64,000 nt of DNA from assembly GCA_035913415.1 (NCBI GenBank), contig JAMIIV010000159.1:1-64000 (forward strand). The letters are read 5' to 3'. Position 1 is the stretch's first letter. Every line of letters starts with the position of its first letter. The position numbers and the translations under genes are program-made. The DNA comes from UBA5070 sp035913415 (lineage in GTDB: Bacteria; Fibrobacterota; Fibrobacteria; UBA5070). Under the pieces are notes generated by a model, which did not search any database, had not been told where the DNA came from, and saw only the letters and a list, made by a program, of their open reading frames with translations. Below are positions 47,746-55,997 of this stretch, piece after piece.

Positions 47746-50664
47746 ATGCTTGTCTGCCTCATGCTCCGCTCCGCCCTCGCCATGGCGCCGTCCACCGCCC
47801 TGGACTCCAACCACTTCGCCCAAGGCGGGTTCGAAGCGGGCACCACCGGCTGGTCGTTCTGGGCGCGTACCCCGGATTCGGCCCGCATGTCGGCATCGAG
47901 TGAGGCGCGCTCCGGAACGGGCGCACTGCGCGTGACGAGCGAAGGCCAGCAGGACTGGTCGCTTGCGGCCTCGAACACGCGTGTGGCGGTGCAACCGGGC
48001 CAGATGTGGACCGTGTCGTTTTCCGTCCGGCGCGACAGCCTCGAGGGCGAGGCCACGGCGGGATTCGTGCTGGCCGACAGCGCGGGCAACACCGTGGCCT
48101 GGAATGCGGGGGCCGTGAACGCTCCGACCACCACCGGATGGAACACCGTTGTGTCGCACCTGGCGGTCCCGCGAGGCATCGCCACCATCCAGCCCCGACT
48201 CACGGGACGCGGACCTTTGCGGGCCACCATCGACGATGCGCTCTTCGTGCTGTCGGAGCATCCTCCCGCATCGCCGTCCGAGCTCGTCGTGTCCAACGAT
48301 TCCGTGGTCCTTCGCGTGGATCCGGTCGACCTCTCGATGACACTTTCCGACACACACGGAGCGGACACCCTGCGCCTGGGGGGATTGCCCGACTTTCGCC
48401 TCGAGTCGTTCCAGAGCGTTCCCGACACCCTGGAGCTGCGGCTGCGCCACCTCGCCGGCGCCTTCCCCGCGAGCCTGTTCCTCACCCTGCGCGGAGGCTC
48501 CCTGCACCTGCGACTGGCGGCAGACCCTCTTGTATCGCTTCCCGGCCCCTTCGACTTCCCCGGAGCCATCCCCACGCGCACGGGGCAGCGCATCGCCATC
48601 CCGCGCGGCACCGGGCTCTCCTGGCCGGTCGACGGCCCCCGATCCTGGCGTTGGATCCTCTCCGAAGCGCCTTTCTGGGGCTGGCAGGTGTCGCAAGCCC
48701 TGACCGGCGCCACCGACGGCAAGACGGGTTTTGTCCTCTCGTGCGCCTCGCCCGCTTATGCGGGGCTGTCCATCCGCAAGAGCGGCACCGAGCCGTCCCA
48801 TCCGCGGATCGTGCAATCGCCGGCCAAGGGCCGGTTCGGCCAAGCGCGCGAAGTCGTGGTCGCACCGCTGCGCGGAGGCGGCTTCCGGGAGCTGGCACTG
48901 CGCCACCGGCTCCACCGCGAGGGACTGGGACAGGTGAAGGACTGGACCACCAAACGCGCCGCCAACCCGAACATGGAGAAGTTGCACGGTGCGGTCGACT
49001 GGTGGGTGCAAGGCGGGAACTGGTCGTGGAAGATGTTCGACACGCTGCGCTGGATGGGAATGGACAAGGCCGTGATCCACTGGAACTGGGCGTCCAAGGC
49101 CACCATCGATTCCCTGGCCAAGCACGAGTGGCTGGTGTCGGTCTACGACAATTGGGCCGACGCCTTTCCCGGTGACACCTCCGCCCTGGGTCGCGAGTAT
49201 GCCACGGGAACCATCGTCCAACAAGACGGCAGCCCCATGAAAGGATGGCTCGCGTACGAAAGCGACGGAAGCACCCGGCAGGCGCTCGAGATCTGCGCGG
49301 CGCGACACCCCCACCTGGCCCGCACGCTCGGCGGAGCCGAGCGCACCAACACCCGGCGCAACGCGCGGTTCGTCGATGTCGAACTCGCCATCAGCCTGCC
49401 CGAATGCTGGCATGCGGAGCACCCCGTGGACCGCGACCAGGACCTGGCCCATCGGGTACACGGGCTTTCCATCATCAAGGACTCGCTAGGGTTCGTGACC
49501 GGAAGCGAACAGACCCGCGACGCCGCCCACGCGGTGGTCGACTACGGGGAAGGCCCCATGAGCATCGCTTCGGTCGCGGATGCGGGATACGACTGGGAAA
49601 CACCCGAAGCCCCCGAACCCTTCATGGATTCCTTGAGCATGGACCCCGCCCTGCGCGTGCCGCTGTTGCCGCTGGCCGACCACGACGCCTTCTCTCCCAC
49701 CTGGTACACCGGGGACGGCCAGTCGAAGGTGCCCGCGCGCTGGGACGACAAGGACGCGTGGAACATGCTCTACGCCACGATGCCCTTGGTGATGCCCGCG
49801 AACAACGCGATGTGGGACACCCTGCGACCGCGCTACCTGCGCAGCGTCGTGGCCATCACAAGCCTCCTTCGCCGCTGCCACTTCCAGGCGATGACGACCT
49901 GGGACGTGCTCTCGGAAGACCGCAAGGTGCAGCGGACCACCTTCGCCAACGGCTGGACGGTGACCGCCAACTTCGACAAGGTGCCACGTCAAGAAGGCGG
50001 ACAGGAACTGCCCGCCAAGGGGTACCTGGCCACCTCCGGAGACGAGCGCATCGAACGCGCGGTGCTCGACGGCAGTGTGCGCACGCGGGTCCGCCAGTCC
50101 GACCGCTGGTTCCTCGATCCGGAAGGATCGCAGGCCACACTCGACGGCCTGCGATCCTCGGGTTCGGTCTTCGTCCAACGCCTGGACGACACCACCCTGG
50201 CACTGTCCCTGGTCGGAAACCAGACGTCGGTCGACCTCTCCCCCTTGAACCTGCCCTGGCCCGCCTCGTCGGTGCGCGCCGCTCGTCGCACCACGGGTGC
50301 ACCCGTGACCCTTTCCGATCTCGGCGAAGGCTGGACCCGCTTGACCGCCCCACCAGGGGAGAGGTTCTTCCTGCTGCACGGGAACTTCGCCGCGTTCCGC
50401 ACCTCTGTCGCTCCTCGCCCCTCGGTTCCCGGAGCGGCCCTGGTGCGCGGCCCGCGCGGGTGGCAGGTCCGCTGGGTCCAATCCGCGGCCGGGCCGGTGT
50501 TGCTGGAGCGGTTCGACGCCCGCGGCCGGATCGAGAAGCTCCCCCTTGTCCAAGGCGAATCGGGATCGAATACCCGGGATCTTGCCTCCGTGGCGGTTCC
50601 GACCTGGATTCGGATCACGGCACCCGAGGGGCAACGGATTTTGTCCATCCCGCCGGTGCGCTGA
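47746..50664 (+). CDS. Large secreted glycoside hydrolase, GH101/GH129-like
   Basis: This is a 972-residue exported protein. A short signal (MLVCLMLRSALAMAPSTA) is followed by a carbohydrate-binding-like beta sandwich (about 20-170), a large beta domain (about 180-390) and a barrel (about 400-720). The barrel has VDWWVQGGNWSWKMFDTL, DKAVIHWNWAS, FVDVELAISLPECWH, LGFVTGSEQTRDAA, PLADHDAFSPTWYTGDG and DAWNMLYATMPLV. These match, from memory, the GH101/GH129-related hydrolases (endo-alpha-N-acetylgalactosaminidase clan and the DUF5696 group); Asp of FVDVEL and the nearby Glu are candidate catalytic residues. The C-terminus is beta-rich. The substrate is uncertain. TAGGATG lies upstream of the ATG. 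Confidence 0.65.
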   Translation: MLVCLMLRSALAMAPSTALDSNHFAQGGFEAGTTGWSFWARTPDSARMSASSEARSGTGALRVTSEGQQDWSLAASNTRVAVQPGQMWTVSFSVRRDSLEGEATAGFVLADSAGNTVAWNAGAVNAPTTTGWNTVVSHLAVPRGIATIQPRLTGRGPLRATIDDALFVLSEHPPASPSELVVSNDSVVLRVDPVDLSMTLSDTHGADTLRLGGLPDFRLESFQSVPDTLELRLRHLAGAFPASLFLTLRGGSLHLRLAADPLVSLPGPFDFPGAIPTRTGQRIAIPRGTGLSWPVDGPRSWRWILSEAPFWGWQVSQALTGATDGKTGFVLSCASPAYAGLSIRKSGTEPSHPRIVQSPAKGRFGQAREVVVAPLRGGGFRELALRHRLHREGLGQVKDWTTKRAANPNMEKLHGAVDWWVQGGNWSWKMFDTLRWMGMDKAVIHWNWASKATIDSLAKHEWLVSVYDNWADAFPGDTSALGREYATGTIVQQDGSPMKGWLAYESDGSTRQALEICAARHPHLARTLGGAERTNTRRNARFVDVELAISLPECWHAEHPVDRDQDLAHRVHGLSIIKDSLGFVTGSEQTRDAAHAVVDYGEGPMSIASVADAGYDWETPEAPEPFMDSLSMDPALRVPLLPLADHDAFSPTWYTGDGQSKVPARWDDKDAWNMLYATMPLVMPANNAMWDTLRPRYLRSVVAITSLLRRCHFQAMTTWDVLSEDRKVQRTTFANGWTVTANFDKVPRQEGGQELPAKGYLATSGDERIERAVLDGSVRTRVRQSDRWFLDPEGSQATLDGLRSSGSVFVQRLDDTTLALSLVGNQTSVDLSPLNLPWPASSVRAARRTTGAPVTLSDLGEGWTRLTAPPGERFFLLHGNFAAFRTSVAPRPSVPGAALVRGPRGWQVRWVQSAAGPVLLERFDARGRIEKLPLVQGESGSNTRDLASVAVPTWIRITAPEGQRILSIPPVR

Positions 50665-50677
50665 GGTCGCCCAACGT

Positions 50678-50697
50678 CGCGGCCCCGAGGGGCCGCG
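50678..50697. terminator. GC-rich hairpin between convergent genes
   Basis: The stem CGCGGCCCC-GA-GGGGCCGCG (9 base pairs) lies between the stop of the GH101-like gene and the stop of the last gene of the big minus-strand operon. A bidirectional transcript end is likely, although no T-run follows on the plus strand. A loop of two bases implies the innermost pairs open. Confidence 0.5.
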
Positions 50698-50706
50698 GCC
50701 GGAACT

Positions 50707-51369
50707 TCATCTTCTGGTTTCGAAGATGGAATCGGGAATGATCTCGTCCTTTCCAGTCCACGGGTGTTCCCGCATGTGGCGCATCCAGCGTCTCCAACCA
50801 ACGGCCGCCAGAAGCATCGTGGGGATCGTCGCCAGCACCCCCAACCAGGACCCGTACCAGGCCTGGAACCCCGCCGAAGCCGCGAGTGAGACGAGGAACC
50901 AGGGCCAGTAGGACATCGAGTAGACCGCCAGCATGGCCAGGCTTACCACGACAAGCCCCACGTGCGCCGCGTGCACGAGTCGTATCGGATCGAACGGGAC
51001 GCTCAGGCTGGGCGAGAGAGCGAGGGCGATCACCACCACGGCGATCAATCCGAGGAGATCGCGATGGGGGCGCAGCGGCCGGGGACCGGGATTCGGTCCA
51101 TGAAGCCGGTGCCTCCAATGGAAACAACCGCCCAGCAAGATCGCCAATCCCGCCGCTTGGACAAGCGTGCGGGCTGGACTCGCGGCTGGCAGTAGAAACA
51201 GCGTGCCCAAACCGTACGACACCAGCAACAGCACGATCCCCCAGACGTTGCGCCGCCCGATCAGGAACGTCGACACCAGACCCATGATCGTGGATGCCAG
51301 CCACATGACCGAAACGCTTGTCCCCATGATGGTAATCAATGGTTGGTAGACGGGATGCAGGCTGTTCAT
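50707..51369 (-). CDS. PnuC-like multi-pass membrane protein
   Basis: This is a 220-residue protein with six to seven hydrophobic helices. Its first 75 residues align by eye with the PnuC encoded at the other end of this operon (TSVSVMWLASTIMGLVSTFL against TDVSVGDLAGFATGLACVVL), and both end in a GW-x-W basic segment (GWRRWMRH and GWVQWRRD). I therefore read it as a diverged PnuC-type vitamin transporter, possibly for another nicotinoyl compound, but the similarity is weak. The start overlaps the adenylate-forming enzyme gene by 4 bases. It is the last gene of the operon. Confidence 0.5.
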   Translation of the reverse strand: MNSLHPVYQPLITIMGTSVSVMWLASTIMGLVSTFLIGRRNVWGIVLLLVSYGLGTLFLLPAASPARTLVQAAGLAILLGGCFHWRHRLHGPNPGPRPLRPHRDLLGLIAVVVIALALSPSLSVPFDPIRLVHAAHVGLVVVSLAMLAVYSMSYWPWFLVSLAASAGFQAWYGSWLGVLATIPTMLLAAVGWRRWMRHMREHPWTGKDEIIPDSIFETRR

Positions 51370-52724
51370 GCTGTGTTTTCCGTTGGTGGGAGAACTCGAT
51401 CAAGACGGTTTTCGTCCATCTCCGAGGCGTAGGCGACCACCTTGTCCTGGGCCTCCAGGCGGGACACGTCCACGGGTCGCCCCGTGAGGTCACCCACGGT
51501 GCGCGCGATGGCCGGATCGTCGGCGCCCCAAGGCAAGGCCAACAGCAACGATCCGTCGTGCCGCTGACGCAGCGTGAAGCGCGAGAGCGGAAACCCGGCC
51601 AGCGCCTGGCTGAACTCGATGTTGTTCATCCAGTGCCCGTCGGCGTGCAGGAACCGCACCGGGGCGCGTCCCTCCAGGTCCAGCAAGGTATCGGGGCGCT
51701 CGGGGTGCCTGCGGGCGTGGTCGCCGGTGCGGTAGCGCAGAAGGGGAAGCCAGTCGTTGTAGCCCCCGGTCAACACGATTTCTCCGCGCTCTCCCGGAAT
51801 CACCGCCCGCCCCTGGTCATCGAGGATCTCGACCAGCAGGTTTCCCTGTAGCAGACGGAATTCGTCATCGTCCGGATGGCGCGCCGCCACGGGTCCCGAT
51901 TCGTTCAGGGAATAGATGTCCAGCACCGGACACCCCAGGCGTCGCTGCAAGTCTTCCCGCAGCCCGCGGCTCAGGGCCATCGACGTGGACAAGGCCGCGC
52001 GCGGCACGTGCGACATTCCCAACGAAGCGAGTTCCGGAAGCGACAACGGGTCTCCGGTGACCAGCTCGGGAGCCATCGCGTCCAGGTAGATGCGCCGGTC
52101 ACCCGGGTCTTTCCAGTCCGCGGGGTGCAGATTCAGCTTCAGGACCCCCGCTTCGTGAAAAAGCGGATTCACCGACGCGTAGGTGAAACAACGCTCCTGG
52201 AATCCGGCCAGCACCACGCCCACCTGCCCGCGCCCCGCCCGCAGCTCGATGCCACGCCACAGAAGGGCTTTGCGCAAGAACGCTAGGTGGCGCGCCGCCA
52301 CGGTGGGGTGGGAGGGGATGGCGATGCGATGCCCCGTGGTGCCCGTGGTATCGAAGCGCAACAGCCGGTCGACCGGCAGATCATCGGGCACGAAGGCCGC
52401 GACGTCGCGGGCGAGGTCGGCGCGCGACGTCGTGGGGAGTTCATGGAAGGGAAGATCGGGCCAGGCCTTGAAGAACGGAACCTGCGCACGCACACGCCGG
52501 ACATAGGCATCGAGCCAGAGCGGATACTTTTGTGTGCACGCCGGGGTGGCCAGCTCGCGCGCATGGAAGGCGGCCACCTCCGTGATCTCGTGGCCCCGCA
52601 GCCGATGTCCCGACGCATCGCGGAACATCGGCGCACAAGGATGCTCCATCATGGCGCGCAGATGCGATTCTCCCTCCTGGGTCAGGACGGGGAAACGGCA
52701 GGCCTGGGTGGGCTGGACGCTCAC
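51366..52724 (-). CDS. PaaK-like adenylate-forming enzyme
   Basis: This is a 452-residue member of the phenylacetate-CoA ligase-like branch of adenylate-forming enzymes. DTTGTTGHRIAIPSH is the phosphate-binding loop (T-T-G-T-T-G), LNESGPVAARH the A5-like motif, and LLRYRTGDHARR the A7/A8 motif. The C-terminal subdomain is short. The acyl substrate is unknown. Such enzymes make acyl-AMP and transfer it to CoA, a carrier, or a side chain. The GTG at 52724 overlaps the previous stop by 4 bases and the 3' end overlaps the PnuC-like gene by 4, so it is an integral part of the MoxR-vWA operon rather than catabolism. Confidence 0.82.
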   Translation of the reverse strand: MSVQPTQACRFPVLTQEGESHLRAMMEHPCAPMFRDASGHRLRGHEITEVAAFHARELATPACTQKYPLWLDAYVRRVRAQVPFFKAWPDLPFHELPTTSRADLARDVAAFVPDDLPVDRLLRFDTTGTTGHRIAIPSHPTVAARHLAFLRKALLWRGIELRAGRGQVGVVLAGFQERCFTYASVNPLFHEAGVLKLNLHPADWKDPGDRRIYLDAMAPELVTGDPLSLPELASLGMSHVPRAALSTSMALSRGLREDLQRRLGCPVLDIYSLNESGPVAARHPDDDEFRLLQGNLLVEILDDQGRAVIPGERGEIVLTGGYNDWLPLLRYRTGDHARRHPERPDTLLDLEGRAPVRFLHADGHWMNNIEFSQALAGFPLSRFTLRQRHDGSLLLALPWGADDPAIARTVGDLTGRPVDVSRLEAQDKVVAYASEMDENRLDRVLPPTENTA

Positions 52725-53284
52725 TCGCGCCCGTATTTGTCGGCGGCTTCCTTGGCCGCCTTGGCGGCCAAGGCCTCGCGGATTTCCCGCGCGCGTTTTT
52801 CCGCCTCGCGCGAGATCGACAACAGTCGGCGTCTCTCCAGAAGGCTGACGGCCTGCAAGCGGTCCTGCGAAACCTCGGGCGCCTCGCCGGGGATGGCGGC
52901 ATGCAGGTCGCGCAGCACCAGGCGGACCAGCTCCTCGACACCTTCGGGATCGTCGCGCCAACGCGACATCTTGCCTGCCGAAAGCCTGGACAGTTCAGGC
53001 AGGGTGCTCGCGAACAACTCCTGCAGGGCGCTTTTTGCGGCCACCAAGCGAGGCAACCGGAACACCACCGCGCAGGCCAGGGCCACCAGCAGGGGAGACG
53101 TGGTGGCGCCCCGCAGCGCCGACAGTTCGGGTCGCGACAGGAATTGCCCATTGCGGGCGCACGCGTCCCAAAGCAGGGCATCCAGCACCTGGGTCTTTCC
53201 GGACGCCTCTTCGAAGGCGGCGGCATCCCCTCGATACCCCGACAGCAGGGTCTGGAGAGGCGGGATTTCCGGGGACGGGTTCAT
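52721..53284 (-). CDS. Small helical protein of the MoxR-vWA operon
   Basis: This is a 187-residue protein, predicted almost wholly helical and ending in a charged coiled coil (SISREAEKRAREIREALAAKAAKEAADKYGRE, in parts). I do not recognise it. Its position directly after the vWA gene (ATGA overlap) and before the PaaK-like gene (GTGA overlap) marks it as a dedicated component, perhaps an adaptor. Ternary MoxR-vWA systems are known to carry small poorly conserved partners; I cannot assign a named one. Confidence 0.55.
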   Translation of the reverse strand: MNPSPEIPPLQTLLSGYRGDAAAFEEASGKTQVLDALLWDACARNGQFLSRPELSALRGATTSPLLVALACAVVFRLPRLVAAKSALQELFASTLPELSRLSAGKMSRWRDDPEGVEELVRLVLRDLHAAIPGEAPEVSQDRLQAVSLLERRRLLSISREAEKRAREIREALAAKAAKEAADKYGRE

Positions 53285-55047
53285 GCGAGGTCCTCCCTGC
53301 GGCCGTGGCTGGCCGAGAATTCGCGGGCAAAATCGAGCAGCCCTTCCTGGCTGGAGACGGGGTACAAGGCCCAGCCCTGTTCGTCGCGCGCCTGTTTCAG
53401 GCGCTTGACGGAGGGCCAGTCCCACGAGAGATCGATCTGCAAGGCCATGGTGCCTCCGCCTTGGCAGTGGGCCAACGCCTTGCGCGCCAGTTCCCATCCA
53501 TGGTTTCCCTGCTCATCGTCGTCGTCGAAGAGGCTCGAGAGACCTTCGTCGGAAATGTGCAGGATGTGCGCCTTGCGGATCGAGGCATCCTTCCACGTGT
53601 CGCGCAGGGCATGGAGGGGAAACGTGGTGCTTCCCCCGAAATGGCTGCAGATCACGCCCAGGATCTGCTCTTCGTCGCGCAGGAATCCGGGAGTGCGCAG
53701 ACACTGGCCCTTCCCGCTCCAGAGGGTGGCCTGCACGCGCCCTCCGCGACGCAGGACGGAAAGCGACACCATCGCCGCGGCCAGCGCGGGCCACGACATG
53801 GCGCGGGCGGGGTCGGGCATGGATCCCGAACTGTCGATGTAGAGGTCGAGATCCAGCGGCACCAAGGCGCGACGCACACCGGGCTGTTCTCCCCAGTGGC
53901 GCGCCACGGTGGTGACCCCCGGCACGAGCACCGGCGAGATCAAGACCGACTGCAGCACATCCAGCGTGTCGACGGGGTCTCCGGCCTCCCAGGGGTCGAG
54001 TCCCTCGGGGAGGGGATCGGGGGCCGCGGGAAGCTCCAGGGTAGGGCACGTCACCAGGTTCGCCAACGCCTTTTCCCGATAGAACCGCACGGCCGCCGCC
54101 TTTGGATCGATCTCGATGCCGCCCAGACGGAGCAACTCGCCGTATTCCCAGGGCGAGTGCGACTGACCCGGACCACCGGGCCCATGGGTCTGTCCATCTC
54201 CCTCGGTCTTCGCAGCCTCCTCGGTTTCCTCGTCTCCGGTCACCCGCGGGTCCTCGGAGGGATGCACCGGCGGTTCGTCGTCGTCCATCCCCAATCCCGC
54301 GGGGGGTGCGCATCCCTGGCCCGCCTTGGCCATGTCCATCCACTCGCGCAGGCGCTTCGCATCCTCTTCGTTCTCGCGCTGCACCCAAGGAAGCATCAGC
54401 GCCGCGAAGCGTCCGGCACCGCGGACGGATTCCGTCGCATAGACCCGCACGGTGCGCGCGGCAAGCCAGGCGTCGGCTTCGAAGGACACCGCCAGCGACG
54501 CATCGTTGGGAACACCCCCGCAGAGTTGGCCCCGGGGGATTTCCCAAAGCCTTTCGAGAACCCGCATGTAGAGGTTCCAGACCATCCCCTCGGTGGAACG
54601 CATGGAGCGATAGGGTCCGTCCATGGGCAACGCCAACACGCGGTGGAGGTGGTCGTTCACCAGAAGGTCGGTCCAGATGTTGGCGATGTCGGGCGCTCGG
54701 GCTTCCAGGGTCGGCAATCCTCGGCGCACCTGCGCCAGGATGCGGAAGTGGTCGAGCAAGGTCGAGGGCGCGAGCACGTGGTGGCCGATCTCGTGCGCCA
54801 GGATCTGCATGGGGTATTCCCCCAGGCCGCGTTCGACCAGCAGCGGGAGGTTCACCAACACCCCGTGCGACGACATCCGGATGCAGGCCAGAACCCCGTC
54901 CATGCCTTCGTCGAAGGCCTCGGTGCGCGAGGTCGCGATGGTGGGCGACGACAACCGGATCCAGCGCCCCCAAAGCTCCAGCGCTCGGGGCCAGGCGTTG
55001 CGCCAGTTCTCGACCAGGTCGAAGGGCAAGGTCGAAGGAGGTTTCAA
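53281..55047 (-). CDS. Metallopeptidase-vWA fusion protein (VWA component)
   Basis: This is a 588-residue protein. The N-terminal part contains QILAHEIGHHVL, an HExxH zinc site (His85, Glu86, His89), in a DUF2201/putative metallopeptidase-like context. A disordered acidic linker follows (about 265-320). The C-terminal von Willebrand A domain has an intact MIDAS, DLYIDSSGSM (Asp405, Ser407, Ser409), with a later Thr/Asp pair (GGSTTFP, HISDEG). MoxR-type ATPases work with vWA proteins as chaperone pairs, and here the pair may control the peptidase. The start is a TTG at 55047 in TTGA overlap with the preceding stop, needed because no ATG fits. It is in the middle of a coupled operon. Confidence 0.85.
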   Translation of the reverse strand: MKPPSTLPFDLVENWRNAWPRALELWGRWIRLSSPTIATSRTEAFDEGMDGVLACIRMSSHGVLVNLPLLVERGLGEYPMQILAHEIGHHVLAPSTLLDHFRILAQVRRGLPTLEARAPDIANIWTDLLVNDHLHRVLALPMDGPYRSMRSTEGMVWNLYMRVLERLWEIPRGQLCGGVPNDASLAVSFEADAWLAARTVRVYATESVRGAGRFAALMLPWVQRENEEDAKRLREWMDMAKAGQGCAPPAGLGMDDDEPPVHPSEDPRVTGDEETEEAAKTEGDGQTHGPGGPGQSHSPWEYGELLRLGGIEIDPKAAAVRFYREKALANLVTCPTLELPAAPDPLPEGLDPWEAGDPVDTLDVLQSVLISPVLVPGVTTVARHWGEQPGVRRALVPLDLDLYIDSSGSMPDPARAMSWPALAAAMVSLSVLRRGGRVQATLWSGKGQCLRTPGFLRDEEQILGVICSHFGGSTTFPLHALRDTWKDASIRKAHILHISDEGLSSLFDDDDEQGNHGWELARKALAHCQGGGTMALQIDLSWDWPSVKRLKQARDEQGWALYPVSSQEGLLDFAREFSASHGRREDLA

Positions 55048-55997
55048 GGCGCCACCACCAGAAGCCAGAACGACAGCGGGGACGAGACCACAACAACTCC
55101 TGCGGCTTCGCACACGGCGCGCTGACCCTCGGGAAAGGGCACCGGGACCGTCCCCCGCGAGGTCACCAGGCCCTCGACGCTCCAGCGGAAGGCCGACGTG
55201 CTTGAAGCGTCCGGCACGGCCGACGACGCCTCTCCGGCCGCAAGGAGCTGCGCCCCGAAGCGGTCGGCGTGCAGGCGAAACAAGCGCGTTCCCGAAGCCA
55301 CGAAGACCCGACCTCCACAAACCATGCAGATCGGAGGCTCCGGGAACACTCCCTCGGAGCCCTCGAATCCGCCCAGTTTCCACACCACTCCAGGTTCCGA
55401 GGGCGTGTCGCTCCACCACGGATCGGCGGCGAGTCCCTCCAGCGCGGGCCGCGGCTGGGGGCACCCCAGCGCCAGAGCCAGCAAGGCGTCGGGGAGAGCC
55501 GCCGCGCAGGACAGCGCGGCATCGCGCAGCGGCGCGAAACCGCAGGTCCAGCCCAGGAACGTGCCGCGGGCTTCCAGCGAAGACCCTTCGGCCAACGGAC
55601 TCCCCACGCCTTCGATCCAATCCTGTTGACGGAATCCGTCTTGCTGGCGCAGGAACAGCAGCGCGTTGGTGGTCCGTCCCAGCGAAGAGCCGGGTTGGTC
55701 GCACCAGTCGGCGGGTCGGCGGGCCAGGGAACGCCACAGGGCCAGCACCGGTTCCAGGAATCCGCCGCGTCCGGGCCCGAGCGCCGCCAGGCGCAAGGCC
55801 AGGTCGTACCCTTCGCTGGCCACCAGGGAAACCTTCTCGGGTCTTGCCGCTTCGCAAGCCTCCACCAGAGGCGCCAGCCCCTCCTTCAAGACGCGCACCA
55901 GGGAGTCCATCTCCAGGGAAGGACGCGCCTTGCGCGCCAACAGCGCGCGGTGGTTGAATTCGGCGCGTCCGGCCGAAAGGATGGCCTCGAGGCTCAC
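55044..55997 (-). CDS. Propeller-like third component of the MoxR-vWA system (bpX-like, tentative)
   Basis: This is a 317-residue protein. The first half is helical (LVEACEAARPEKVSLVAS region) and the second is rich in short beta strands, with a blade-like segment GGRVFVASGTRLFRLHADRF and a repeat-like RWSVEGLVTSRGTVPVPF. MoxR-vWA-beta-propeller ternary systems have been described by comparative genomics, and the position between moxR and the vWA gene fits that third component. The family match itself is inferred from context and strand pattern only. The GTG at 55997 overlaps the moxR stop by 4 bases, and the 3' end overlaps the vWA gene by 4. Confidence 0.5.
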   Translation of the reverse strand: MSLEAILSAGRAEFNHRALLARKARPSLEMDSLVRVLKEGLAPLVEACEAARPEKVSLVASEGYDLALRLAALGPGRGGFLEPVLALWRSLARRPADWCDQPGSSLGRTTNALLFLRQQDGFRQQDWIEGVGSPLAEGSSLEARGTFLGWTCGFAPLRDAALSCAAALPDALLALALGCPQPRPALEGLAADPWWSDTPSEPGVVWKLGGFEGSEGVFPEPPICMVCGGRVFVASGTRLFRLHADRFGAQLLAAGEASSAVPDASSTSAFRWSVEGLVTSRGTVPVPFPEGQRAVCEAAGVVVVSSPLSFWLLVVAP

